Below are positions 21,726 to 34,093 of a DNA stretch of 64,000 bases, piece after piece. Positions within the stretch are counted from its first letter, which is position 1. Every line of letters begins with the position of its first letter. The notes under the pieces were generated by a model. The model made no database searches, was not told the DNA's origin, and was given only the letters and a program-made list of their open reading frames with translations. The translations under genes and the position numbers were made by a program. Location: positions 32,368,763 to 32,432,762 of the forward strand of contig JAPTYO010000003.1 in assembly GCA_036873135.1 (NCBI GenBank). The letters run 5' to 3'. The stretch comes from Clarkia xantiana subsp. parviflora (lineage: Eukaryota > Streptophyta > Magnoliopsida > Myrtales > Onagraceae).

Positions 21726-24073
21726 TGATGTGTTTTCAATTTTGCGTGTTGCATATATATAGATGGATGAACAGATAAGGTGATTTTTTTTTTTTTTTTT
21801 TTGTATAAGTTTTGGACGAAGGTTGTTGTCTAATGTTATCTATTATTATTACCCAAATAAAAAGTTTGTTTGCTTCTGTGTTAAGGTTGACTAATAATAA
21901 ATATGGTTGTTTTGGTGATATAAAATAAATACGATTAATGGATAATATATATATATAATATAATAATATAATAATGTTTGAGTCATGTGATGAATTATAA
22001 TTGTTTACTAAAAATATTGGTACAATTATTATTATTTTTGCGCCATATATTTAAAGATTATTTGTTGTATCTTCATCAATTTCAATCGTTAAGGCTGGCG
22101 CAGCGGGTTGAAATTAAAAATATATTTTTAAAAAAAATATAAAAATTTAGAAAGAAATAAAGAAAATGTATAAAAAATATTTATAAAAATAACAAACAGA
22201 GATATTAAATTTAAATTCTAGTTTTTTTTTTAAATAACTAATTTAGAATTTATTTTAAGAAACAAAAAAATAGCAAAGGAATCTTGACTAAATTAATCCA
22301 GAGCTCGACTATGGACGGACAAAGCCGTTAAGGTAGGGAAGTAGTTTCTCCATTTCAACTTTTAGTAATTTGTAATTTTGATCCTAAAAAGTACAATAAT
22401 TCTCGATATGACCATTTTAAATTTTACATTTTCCTCTTATAAAATTTTGTTACAATAATTACTTTTTTTTTGCCAATGTTACAATAATTACTTATAATTT
22501 AATTTTTGCTCTTTGAACAAAACTTTTGGCTTCATCTCTGGCTCGATCACAAGCTGGGTCCGAACAAAACTAGGTTGTTCAGATCTAGTGACCTGGTCTG
22601 TAATCGGTAGAATGGGACTTTGCAAGTGGGCTTAATTACATTTGTGCAGTGAAACGAGTCCGACAATCAAGTTCCGAGAAATGTCGAGTAAGGCATAATG
22701 GTATTTAATATTGATAGTCAAATGTTAAAATGACTTTCATTTTGACAAAATGTGTCCAAATTATGGGCAACATTTTAAAAGTCATTTTGGCTTTTGCCGA
22801 AATGTAATACCCATATTGAGTATCATATATAGGTATAAAACCAAAATTGCATTCAATACATTTTGGAGGATCCACCAAGCATATGGTTGAAAAATTGAAG
22901 ATCTCTCTCACACCAGCACATTTGAGCAGTGTTCTTCTGCTCAAGTACAAGACATTTGTATTATTTGTTTTTCTTTTTAATTATTACTTAAATTAACAAT
23001 CTAAAAATTTCAATTTTTTTTTCAAAAAATAGAGAAAAAAAAAACATATTTTAGACAAAATATCACAACTACCATATTCTCAAAACGGTCATATATATAT
23101 ATATATACTTTTAATTTGTACAAACAAATAAACTTCAACATTATATGTCGGAATCTTTATAATTTTTCATTACAATTACATTAGTATTATTTAGTGAAAA
23201 TATGATTTAGGTTAGCCAATTTCTTATTTGAAGTAAGTAATTAATGGCCATAAAAGCAAGTCATTAATTGGGTGTAGCAAGTTGAAATCGATTGTACATG
23301 ATTCATCGAGTACGTGTCTTTGAAAGAGATATTTCATCTAGATTCTTTTTTTTCTTAATTTTGCCAGTATTTAATTTAGATTATATATTATATGCTAATA
23401 ATGATATAATTTTTTGTAATAAGAAAATTGATTTATAAGGCGTTTTGCACAAAATCTACTATAAAACTTAGTTATAATATATATATATATATATATATGT
23501 ATATTCATGCAAAGTCGTTTTTAAATTAATATATATTAAAAAAATCATATTATTTTTAATTAATTTGTTCCAGTAGTATAATAAATTTGAAACACATATT
23601 GATATATGTCACTTTATTAAAAATACAATAATGATCCAAATGTCATTAAAAAAAATCTACCCTTATTGCGGTTTTTTAAAATTAAAATAAATAAATAAAA
23701 TAAAAAAAGTGAACTTGTGTTGATTTTTTCTAACAAAATCATTGTACATATGTCAATTTTTCTGAAAAAAAAAAAAAAAAAAACAGTGTTTTAATGTCAA
23801 TTCTTTCAAACAAAATTAACGCATACCCGCCGATTCCACCATGATTACTGCTTTTCAAGAAGAACCGTGTTTTATTATGTGTCAAATCGAAGAGATGCAC
23901 AAGATTCAGATTAATTCCATGTTGAAATTGACCGAATCATGTGTCAATTTTAATAGAAACATCGATTAGAAAAGTATGTGAATAAATCACATGAAAATAG
24001 AGTTGATGGCGGACGGGTGGCTGTTTGCTGGAAGGCGATAGAGGTGAATGTGTATGAGAGTTAACGACAACTA
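21726..24073. other. Intergenic, AT-rich; no gene seen
   Basis: This stretch contains the upstream region of CYP72A copy B (a tatatata string at about 21755-21762) and long runs of A/T with simple repeats such as the AT run near 23470-23500. No open frame has recognisable similarity. Confidence 0.6.
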
Positions 24074-24415
24074 TGTTGTTAGGATAGGTTTCTCTCAACA
24101 CTCACAAACGGATCGATATAGAAAACAATACAGATACAAGATTTAACGTGGTTCTGTCAAAATCGACCTACATCCGCAATTTCGGCGGCGGGCGTTTCTA
24201 TTAGGTATTCACAGACAAGTTACAATAGAAGAGAATACAAAACTATTTAATAGTGGTGGAGAAAGAATCATAAACCCTACCGGGCCGGGTTGGCCCAAAA
24301 TACGGGTCGGGACTTCGCCCCGAAACCCAACCTTCTGTAGGGGGCTACCGCCCCTCAAACCCTCCGTTGACCTCAGCGAGGTCAAACGGCGATAATCAGG
24401 ATCCACAACTCAACA
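24074..24415 (-). mobile_element. Solo LTR of an LTR retrotransposon (342 bp)
   Basis: Read on the minus strand it starts TGTTGAGTTGTGG and ends CCTAACAACA, so the termini are the inverted pair TGTTG/CAACA. Flanks are aacta (24069-24073) and aactg (24416-24420), a 5-bp duplication with one change. No internal region or second LTR is present, so it is best explained as the product of LTR-LTR recombination. It is more GC-rich than its surroundings. Confidence 0.75.
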
Positions 24416-26484
24416 AACTGTTACTCACAGAAACATAAAAAAAAATAGTTTGTAGAAAGTAATGTTTAGGTCTTAAGTTAATAATAATGATACATTTATA
24501 AATGACATTAGAGGCATTATTGTCTTTTAACAAAAATTATCTATGAAAAACAACTTGTGTTTTATAAATAGAACCTACCGAACATTCTTATATTTACTTT
24601 GACATGAAAAAAATATGTTCGTAAATCAGTATCGTAAAAAGAGTTATAACTCTCAAATTACGCTATATAAGAGTAAATAATATTATACTAAATTAATAAA
24701 AATAAATATATTTTTATAAATATTAAAACTATAAAATATTATTTAATAACGAAAAAATTAACATAATACTCTCATTAATTCTGTCTGTGTTTAAAATATT
24801 AAATTCACCGGTTTCATCCCATATTATTTTGTTAACTTAATTGAGCATAATCAACTACAATTATAATTCTTTAGATTCGATCTAGTAACTATTTCGGCTG
24901 CAATTATTTACGTATTTCGGCTGTAAAACGAATATTGCTGCTTGCTAGTTGCTAAGGTATTATAACTATTATTATAGCATTACCTATATAGCGATTGGTG
25001 TTTATTGTTTGTTTCATTCAATTACAGGTCGGTGTTGTTGCCGGTTAACGTGTTCGATGAGACCAACAGCCAACGCACTGTCCTGTTTAATCAAGACAAT
25101 GCATATAATTTGGAAATATCACCTAACAACAGTATAATTTGGGTCATAATGTCAAAATTCATCCTTTAATTTTTATATTTATTTTCAATGGGTTAATTAG
25201 TTATGATGGTGACACATCATGTTTGAGTTAAATGTTACATGTTTTAAAAATGATAATTTACCCTCACAATATGACCTTGTTAATAAAATAGCAAAAAATC
25301 TATCAATTTAGAAAAGAAAAAAGTAGAGAAAAATATTGAAAATTTCAGAATGAATTTAAAATTGTAGTAAATTACATTTTAAAATTTTGAAAATTAAGAA
25401 AATGGAATAAAATTCTTCATTGAAAATTTTAAAAAAAAATTACTATTTTATTTTTAAATAAAAATAAAAGGGGGAGATTAATTTTTTCCTTTTTATTTAA
25501 AAACGAAAGGAGTAAGCTTTTTTTGTTAGAGGAGATGGGCGTGTCCAAGATTGTGGGCCTCTCCAAGACAATTGGGCCCGTTCTCACTTCTCCTTTGGAC
25601 AGCCCCAACCCAATACTCTCTTCATGGCTATTCTTTAGTCTAATTTGGAATGCTCTCCAAATCCAAGGGGTACCTTGGTCATATTAGACAGTCAAACATT
25701 TTCGCGCGGTGGTTCTAAGGGCCAATTAAGAATACACAGCACTCGTAGCATGTTTTTACTTCATATATGGACTAATCTCTACTCGTATATGGTAGGACAT
25801 AAAGGTGTAAAGTGTGTAAAAGTGCAAAGCTAGTTATGAATATCTTTTTATTTACAAGGTCTCAGCGAGATTTAAACTCTTAACATCGTCGTTAGAGGGT
25901 TACGAGTTGAAACACTACTACATATTACAATTTTTTTTTCCAGTGCAATATCCAAGTTCATCATTATTAAGGGACTTTTTGGTGTAGAATAAATTTCATC
26001 TAAACAAGTTTGTAAAAGTCCTCCATCCAAAATGCAATATTTTGATAAATACAGTCCTAGTGATAAAATTGATGATATCTTTATAAATGAGTAATGTGCT
26101 GAACCACCATCCACATTACATTTTTTCCAATGCAATACCAATATCTTATTAAGGAACTTTTTGGTCAAACGAGCTGATCTCTTAAACTATATAGGATTAG
26201 TGCATGTTAATGCTTAGTCAAATGTTAAATATGTTCGCAAATAAATTAGAGAGTCAAAAAACTAAATAATTGAATAGACCTAGTATTGCTACTACTACAA
26301 GGTCATTTATTTAGTTTACAATTAAAAAAAACATCAACAATTTAATAACAACCCACACGTAATCACACACCATGCATGAAAGTTCCAAATTTTCTATTTT
26401 CATGCAAACTATATATATACCAATAACTTCCATTTGTCACTTTAGATAATATTATATGTTCCACAACCCTTTATGACAACACAC
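24416..26484. other. Intergenic, AT-rich; no gene seen
   Basis: Nothing recognisable is seen. The segment 25530-25700 is less AT-rich but has no family resemblance that I can support. The last part should include the fibrillin 3' UTR. Confidence 0.5.
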
Positions 26485-27758
26485 TTAATTTAATGCTGCA
26501 TATACTGAAGTCTTCATTAATTGTTTCCAGGCATTAGGGGCACGCTCCACTATTCGATAGTCTCCTCTGTTATCCTTAACAACTCGAATCTCATCATCGA
26601 TATATACATTCTCAAACCTACAGTAAATTAACATGTATATGTAGAGCAAGTAAATCTAAAATGTAATATAGATCAATAAAATAACTTAGTTTATAAAGCT
26701 AATTGTAGCATGAATAAAATTACTGAAAACAGATACTTACCAACCCTGGCCGTATGGTGGAAGAGGAATCTCCCAGCTCTTCCCTCGTAAAACAGCACTC
26801 GTAAATCTAACAAAAATTGGTGAAAAATTGAGCCATGCAATTGTATTTAATTTTGAGTTTTTATCCAAAAATCAGAAGAGATCTACATATTAACTTCGTT
26901 TGATCACATATTCAAACCCTAAAATTTAACTTAGGTTATCTTCTCCAATCCATTCTAACGTTCTGTATGTTTCATCATTAGCCCCGTTCTTATAAGTTGT
27001 ATGCATAATTTTCTATCGTTACATCCGTTAGAATGATTTTGTTAAACATATGATATTTGGACTGAGATCATTTATTGAAAATATATTACCAATGTTTTAA
27101 AGTTTATATATGTATAATAGTTATAATATTTTAGATGATCCGACTTTACGACTCAACTCTGTTAATAATAAAATGTGCGCATTTATAATAAGACATACGC
27201 TTTTATAACCAAATGTATTATAAGTTCGAACTTGTGGGTAAAGTCATTCAGCAGACGTTTATACTATAGTATCAACAAACTCCACCTGCCATATTTTTTG
27301 TCTATACGTAAAAACACGTATTACCTAGCATCCACGCGCCGGTCGGAGGTGATCTCAATCGTGGACCCGACGAAGAAAACCCCGTCCGGAGGGAACATGA
27401 TCGCGTTGACGAGGAGTTTCTTCTCCACGTCGATCCGCTGCAGCACATCTCCGGCCCTGGTACCGAACCACGGTGCATTCTCAATCACGAAGAGCTGCTC
27501 CTTCTCGGTGGTCCAGAGGAGCCGCCACGTGGCCGATAGAGAAGCACCGGTGGTGATTTTACCACGGCCAGCCGCAGCAACATCGTCTATGGCGTGGATA
27601 ATGGAGGAGAGCATGTTCGGGTTCTTTCGGGTTTTGAGGCCGCGGTTCTGGTCAGCTATGAGGCTGAGGAGGCGGCTCTTGGGGGAGGCGGGTTTAGGGT
27701 TCGGAGGGCGGGAAAATGTTGAAGACATGGAGAAGCAGAAGAAGCTTGAGCTGGCCAT
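26485..27758 (-). CDS. Plastid-lipid-associated protein / fibrillin, FBN3 (PAP4/5) type
   Basis: Fibrillins are lipid-binding structural proteins of thylakoids and plastoglobules. Exons joining in frame: 27325-27758, 26741-26806, 26485-26617 (633 bp, 210 aa). The first 30 residues are rich in Ser and lack acidic residues, as expected of a chloroplast transit peptide. The PAP/fibrillin domain follows: SATWRLLWTTEKEQLF, a FGTRAGDVLQ segment, a NAIMFPPDGVFFV strand, RFTSAVLRGKSWEIPLPPYG in exon 2 and DDEIRVVKDNRGDYRIVER in exon 3. From memory this fits the Arabidopsis FBN3a/b pair (annotated PAP4/PAP5) better than other fibrillins; length is slightly shorter. It stands alone, with no neighbour of related function. 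Confidence 0.9.
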
Positions 27759-27789
27759 AATGAGAGACGTTATGGCAATAGAGTAGCTA

Positions 27790-28074
27790 AGCTAGTGTTA
27801 TATGTTAGATATATATAGATAGATCGATGAAGAGATTATGTGGCGCATCTGTATATAGATACTATATATAATATATATATATGTTAAATGTATACTAGAT
27901 GCTTTGTGCATAAAAAATAATATTTAAATAATATATAAGTTAATTAGTATTATTTTTGCATGAGATTTGATAAAATTATAAAAAATAAATGTAACCTAAA
28001 ATTAATTAAACATATAAATTATAAAATAAACTTTAAGAATTTTTTGAAAAAGAAATTGTTTTTAAGGTTTCTCG

Positions 28075-28127
<53 letters not shown>

Positions 28128-29381
28128 GATGTTTATCTCAAAATTATTCTTCTCCAACTGTAAGTTAATCCATATTCAACCTCTATTTCCCACTTTGATT
28201 CGACTTCTGATCCGCCTTCGTAGGTTTCTGACAGATTTAATTGATGCCTACAGCTCGTCATCTTCATTCGCCTACAAATGTATGAGAAGACGTTTGATAT
28301 AGAGAGTTTGCATGACATTATGTTTTCAGAAAGAGATTATTTTTTAGTTTTGTGGATATTGTTGTATTTTGAATAATTATTTTTTTTTGGCAAAAAAAAG
28401 AATAATTATTTTTTTAAGTGGACTTTACATGTGTGTGATATTTATTTATGTGATAGAATATGAGCGATTTATATATTATAGAATATAAATTAGTATGTTT
28501 TAAAATATGAATGAATTTTTATTTTATTGGGATTGTTTTGGAATACAAATGGCTTATATGGCGCTAATAGAGAACATGTTAGCTTGAGAAGTCTCACTGT
28601 CAGAATTAGTATTATTTTAGATTGATAATACATTAATTAGTCATTGACCGGTGAAAATTCTAATAATATGAAAACTTAGGTCAATATACAGACTTGCGTA
28701 AAAATATATTAAAATGACATTTCACGTTATTATTATTATTGATTAATTTGTTACAATGATGTATATAAGTTATAATTATAATTCTTTAAATATCATATTT
28801 CATTCAGAATGTTTTCATATCTACTTTCACGTAAAAAAATCGTTCATAAATCAGTGTGTCCTATAAAAAGTTATTCCTTTTTATTACAATATTTAAGAGT
28901 AAATAATATTATAAAAATTAAAAGAAAAAAAATATATTTTGTATACTTAAATTAACAAATATTATTTAATGACGAGTTTTCGTGCATTTTTATAACGTAA
29001 ACTCACAAATTTCGCCACCCATCATTTTTTAACTTGATAATCGAACAAAATCAAGCACAACATATATAAATAGATTAAAAAAATATATAATTAAGTAAAA
29101 TCAACATTTTATTTTATTTTTGGCCTGAAGTAACATCAACAATTTAATAACGATGGGTTGATAAGTTGATATATTTTAGAACCCACACGTAATCACACCG
29201 AGCATGAAAGCTCCAAACTTTCTATTTTCATGAACCTATAATCATTGTATTTATTGTCTACCATAAACTTCCATTTGTCACTTTAGAACATAGTATTCGT
29301 AATTTCCTAATACACCTAAAAAAATAAAATGTATCAATTACTTATTGCGGTGGATTTAGAGTCGTCACTACTATTTATTTC
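27790..29381. other. Intergenic, AT-rich; no gene seen
   Basis: This includes the presumed fibrillin promoter (strings of tatatata at 27800-27890) and the AT microsatellite listed separately. Confidence 0.5.
28077..28124. repeat. (AT)24 microsatellite
   Basis: Twenty-four perfect AT dinucleotides in a row. Confidence 0.95.
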
Positions 29382-29912
29382 TTTTAAATTTTATATTAGC
29401 TTAAGTCAAACCAAAAGTATCAATAGAGAACAATCATTTATGCGATGGAGTTTATCCTAAAATAAGTAGTTATAGGAAGAGGTAACATACTTACTTATAC
29501 AGTGGTCTATTTAACCAATACCGTGATGTGGTATATCACTCACGGTGAGAGTTATATACTTCAACACTCATGCACCGTGATGGCTCTTTACATAAAAGCA
29601 TAGACTTTTCAAATCCTAACAATTTGGGACTAATTTCAACAAATATCACTCTCCACGTCTGATCCTGACAATCTGGTACGTGGAATCTACAAAAGGGACA
29701 CAAATCTAACACCGTCAATCTGAACTGGACTATAATACCATTTTAAATTTCACATTAGGACAATCCAACAAACCATTTTATATAAATAGGTTTCGTCCTA
29801 AAACTAATTGGCTATAAAAAATAATAGCCCACTTACTTTTTATGGTGCTCTATTCATCCTAACACCACCACTGATGTAATATATCAGTCATGGAGAGTTA
29901 TATACTTTAACA
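29382..29912 (-). mobile_element. TRIM (terminal-repeat retrotransposon in miniature)
   Basis: On the minus strand, a first LTR of about 170 bp begins at 29912 (TGTTAAAGTATATAACTCTC). It is followed at about 29741 by TGGTATTATAG, close to the initiator-Met primer site. A non-coding interior of about 165 bp leads to a second LTR beginning TGTTGAAGTATATAACTCTC near 29571. The total is about 530 bp, the size of known TRIMs, which rely on proteins of other elements. Clear target duplications are not seen. Confidence 0.72.
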
Positions 29913-31751
29913 AATGAAACATCCCTTTCCAGGTTACTAATATCCTCGAAATATATAAAATTCCATCCATCTCTATTAATTGATTTTAGCTTTGCCAAAA
30001 CGCAATTACTTCAAACAAGAAATTAGTAAGCCCAAATCATATTATCTCAAATTAATATTGCTGCAAAAATATATAAGATCACCTAAAATATTGGTCCTTT
30101 TATGTATGCATTAACCATGGTCCTTCTGTATGCAACAACCAAAGACTACAATCCAACAACAAATATATATTATTATTTTCCGGAAGTGTACTAGGTTTCA
30201 TCCGTCTTTAGAATTATCTACTTTATCATCGAGTCAACTTTATAAGTACCAACTTTTAGAATAATCTAATTCAAACTTTTTTCATTCCTAAAACTCAAAC
30301 TTGAAACATTGTTTAATGGATGGAAGTGCTGACTCACTATAATTTAGTAGTTCCAACTTGAGATATATAAATTAGTCAGGTGGTCTTTGTCCTTGCACCA
30401 AAATTACTCTACTACCAAAACAACATACGTAACTTAAAGATTTCATACTTATAATATTATCTCCCTCCATAGCCCTTACAAAATCCTCCACCTTACTCAA
30501 AATTTTGTAAGGGATTTTTAACACAACTTTCTAGGCCGGGATTTTTGTTAGGAGTTATAAACTTTTTTAAATTTTGTATTTGTAAGATATTTTTAATATT
30601 CTCATACAAATAAGTTTATATGTCACTCACAAATAAATCTCTTATAAACCACTATATTTATTGTAGTGCGAGCTTACTCAACATGACAAAATATAGATAC
30701 GTTTTCAATATTGCGTGGTTTTTTTTTTTTTTTTTTACAATTTAAGCCTTGAGTTTGCACGGTAATTAATACGCGGCAGTTAAGCGTTCAAGTGAATGCA
30801 TATTTATCTTGCTATATCAATGTTCAATTTAATTTCACTAATCGCGAAAAAAGATTTTATGTGATCAACACATACTTATTTTTATCCAATTTAACCGAAA
30901 ATATAATCATTGTAAGAATTTGGTCTGGAATGATTGCTAAATCGGTTATAATTTAGGTAACGATATTATAGTTCATTAGGATCTTGATTTTACCCTCCCG
31001 CAAACTACTTTAGCTAGGTTGAGGACAAGATTAGGAAGAGTAGGCGGGGTTTGGTCTAGGTGTTTCTGAAATACAGCAGAAAAAAACATCACGTCTATGT
31101 GTTTCTGAAATTCATACTATTTGTCAGCTATTTAAAATCAAAATCAGCTCGGTCAAAATAGGAATTCGATTCAGAAAATTTTGAATCGGGTTTGGTATGT
31201 TGAGTCCGAGCGAGCTTGATAATAAATACTCGTGAGCCTAATTAAACTCTATATGAGCTCGAGTCTAACTCGATTATTTTAGTCATGAAAAATGCTAGCC
31301 AACTTATTTTGATGTATAGTGAACTTACGGGTCGAAAAATCATGAGAAATGCTAACTTATCATCAAGTTGAACTCGATTATGTCAAATTTGGATAAGAAC
31401 CGAATTTGAATTTCAAAAAGTTAAACTCAACCGAGTTCGAGTTCAGTACTTTTTAATCGAATCGAGATAGCTTCTTGACACCCCAGACCACAACTAATGC
31501 CTATTTCTGCAAACTGTGGGAGTGTAAATCATATTAGCAACAGAGAAGATTAACCAAATATTCAATACTCCAGAAACAAACAAATTTGATCTTTAGTTCA
31601 GTGAGCCAAACATTCCATTCCACAAACACTAGTATCTTACATCATTCAACAGTTTTAGCATATTACAACTTACATATCTTTATTTATCCTTCATGTTACT
31701 CACAAATGCTAAAACACATTCACAAACTTCTTCTTCTTCACAATCAATGGA
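29913..31751. other. Intergenic; no gene seen
   Basis: The segment ending near 30668 reads, on the minus strand, CACTACAATAAATATAG, which could be one end of a CACTA element; the other end was not found. The rest is AT-rich and includes the 3' UTR of the next gene. Confidence 0.4.
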
Positions 31752-33907
31752 TTACCAGTGCCTTCTCCACTCATGACTGTGACCTCCTCTCGCCACCCCG
31801 AGGATGATAATCACTACCGTCGCAATTACAGCCTGCCACGCCGAATAAAAGTCGGAAATCAAAACTTAATTCACTTACATTCAGCAACAATTAATTTATT
31901 CACTGATCAAGCGAAAATTAACTCACTGCAATTGCACAAGCAACGTATCCGGGTTTCTCTCGGCGGTCTATCCTATGCCTGCCACATATAAGAACCAACA
32001 GGCCAATGTACAAGGGGAGTGTGCCAATCAAGAAGCCAACGATAAACCTTCAAGAATGGACAATAATTAGTTTTGAATTGATCGTTTGTGTTCATAAGTG
32101 ACAGAATTTGATGAAACTGATGATAGAAAGCTCGCACTTACAAGAACCATCCGACACCAATTCCGCAGCAGGGGAGCCGTCGTGGTCTACCAGTCACAGG
32201 TGTTCCTTCAGCAATAGCATATCCTGGAAGGACAGGCAATAACGAACGTATACTATTGAAAATGTTGATATTCGGTGTTCCAACTATCTGGTACTTCGAA
32301 AAAGTGGAAAAAAAAATGTTTTTGTTGCTTAAAACGCTAATTTTAACGCCAAAATCGGTCGAACAAATTGGAATGCAGCAAATATGATAGTTGGGTCACC
32401 GAATATCAGCATTTTAAATCTGGGACAGGATTATCAACATTACCAATAGTTGGAGACTTTTTTTAATTCTTAGCCCTTGTTTCAACTATGGTTTTACATT
32501 TCCATCCCATGGGCTTAGAAAAACTAGTTTCAAGGAAACACATAATTGGCGTCTAAACTAGCTACGTTCTGGCATTGAAATTATTGCCATGATCGTACTT
32601 TTGTCTTCATGCAAGAAGTAAAAATGGTGAAACAAGTAATTGATGCAAGAAGTAAAAATGGTGAAACATGTAATTGATTATGCAAAACCAAGTATATTTA
32701 ACTAGGTTGGTTTAAAGATTAAACTTTTGCACCCCACTTTACCATTACAATTAATTGTTGCCAGAGAGACTTGCTAAGTCTCGGATGTAAAGAACCGGAG
32801 ACTATGCTAAAGAATCTAAAAACAGTCTCAAGTAAAGGTCATGTTGCTCTAACCCCTGTACCAAATTTAAAATGTTGATATTCGGTGTTTAACTATCAGA
32901 TTGGTTGATTTCTACTATTTTCTCTTAAAATTGATGAAACAAAAACATCATTTTTAAGCATCAAATGAGTCTAAACCATGACCAACAAATAAGCCTAAAC
33001 CATGACCAAAAATAAGATGAAATCATGAGCAACAAATTACAAATATGATACTTCGATAAGTGGAAAACATGTTTTTGTTGCTGAAAATGCCAATTTGAAC
33101 GCCAAAATCAGTCCAAAAACACATCAACATTTTAAATGTGATTCTGATTAGCAACATTGCCTATGGTTTGGACTGCTTTTATAGGTTATTAACCCCCAGT
33201 ATAGATTAACTAGCTTGATCTATGGTGAATCAGTTCTTCTACATCAATTCCGTATGCTGAGTTCAATACCCAAAGATATCCTTGGTAGGGATTATACTCT
33301 TATTCAACATTAACCCACCCTGCTTCTATCTCGAGTAGGATTCGGATCCCCAGTCATATGGAATCATTCATTACAGGGTTCAGATTAATCTGGCACGATC
33401 AACGGATTCGATGCAGTGGCAGAACCTCATCCTTTTGATGTGCCCAGAAAAATCCAGACCTTGACCAATGAAGATGATCCATATCCAGTCCATTCAATCT
33501 AAAACCCAGCTCAGTTACAATATAAAGGCACCAAATTGCTAATAACACCCGATGAATAAATGCTCGAGGACCAATTAAGGATCATAACTGAGGAACTCGA
33601 ATTGCAATCATAACAAATAAAGTACAATTGCAGTTTGAAAACCTAAATTTGGGAAATTTCCTTCAATCCAAGATGAGGGTTGCGTTTACAAACCTGGAAC
33701 GGCCTGGTAACCGTGAGGGTAATACTCCGGCGCGGCGGAGGGGTCGGAACCAGGCGGGGCGATCGGCTGAGGGAACCCAATCACCGGCTCCTGGTATGTA
33801 GGATGCGACGGCGGCGGCGGGTAGTTAGCGACGCCCTGGAAGGTGCCGTACTGAGGTGGGTATCCGCTGCCGGAGACTCCCCGGCTCCGGTTTTCCTCCT
33901 CGCTCAT
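31752..33907 (-). CDS. 60S ribosomal protein L18a-like membrane protein
   Basis: Exons joining in frame: 33694-33907, 32142-32223, 31927-32047, 31752-31832 (498 bp, 165 aa). The N-terminal half is rich in Pro, Gly and Tyr (PPQYGTFQGVANYPPPPS). It is followed by EYYPHGYQAVPGYAIAEGTP, then RRLPCCGIGVGWFLFIVGFL, which starts a first membrane span. A short loop with REKPGYVACAIA leads into a second span (VIATVVIIILGVA) and a short basic tail. This arrangement is that of plant proteins labelled 60S L18a-like; despite the name they have two membrane spans and are not ribosomal. Their function is not firmly known to me. Intron 1 (1.47 kb) holds two foldback MITEs. Confidence 0.88.
32230..32495. repeat. 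Foldback MITE in intron 1 of the L18a-like gene (first)
   Basis: Inverted arms contain 'aaaatgttgatattcggtgt' on the left and 'cgaatatcagcattttaaat' on the right. Same family as the element at 43430-43615. Confidence 0.6.
32825..33195. repeat. Foldback MITE in intron 1 of the L18a-like gene (second)
   Basis: The left arm carries 'aacagtctcaagtaaaggtc' and 'gttgatattcggtgt'. The right arm carries 'acatcaacattttaaatg' and ends near 'gttattaaccc'. More degenerate than the neighbour at 32230-32495. Confidence 0.55.
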
Positions 33908-34093
33908 CTTTATCCAACGAAGCTATTAGCAGAGTACCCGTCTAGGTTATGGCGGTCGATCTTGCAGCAAAGATTAGATCTCTACAGTTTTGAGCTACCG
34001 GTCAACGAAACCCGACCAGGTCTCAGGAATCGGATGGATTGCAGTTGAGAATAGTGGAAAAGTAACTAAATGAAGGAGACACTAGAACGATGA

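Noticed and set aside
28077..28124. Functional AT tract or origin-like element
   Set aside because: A plain dinucleotide microsatellite explains it.
1..34000. A metabolic gene cluster built around the CYP72A array
   Set aside because: The neighbours (fibrillin, L18a-like protein, callose synthase, SOUL proteins) are not tailoring or backbone enzymes of a specialised pathway. The array is better explained by tandem duplication alone.
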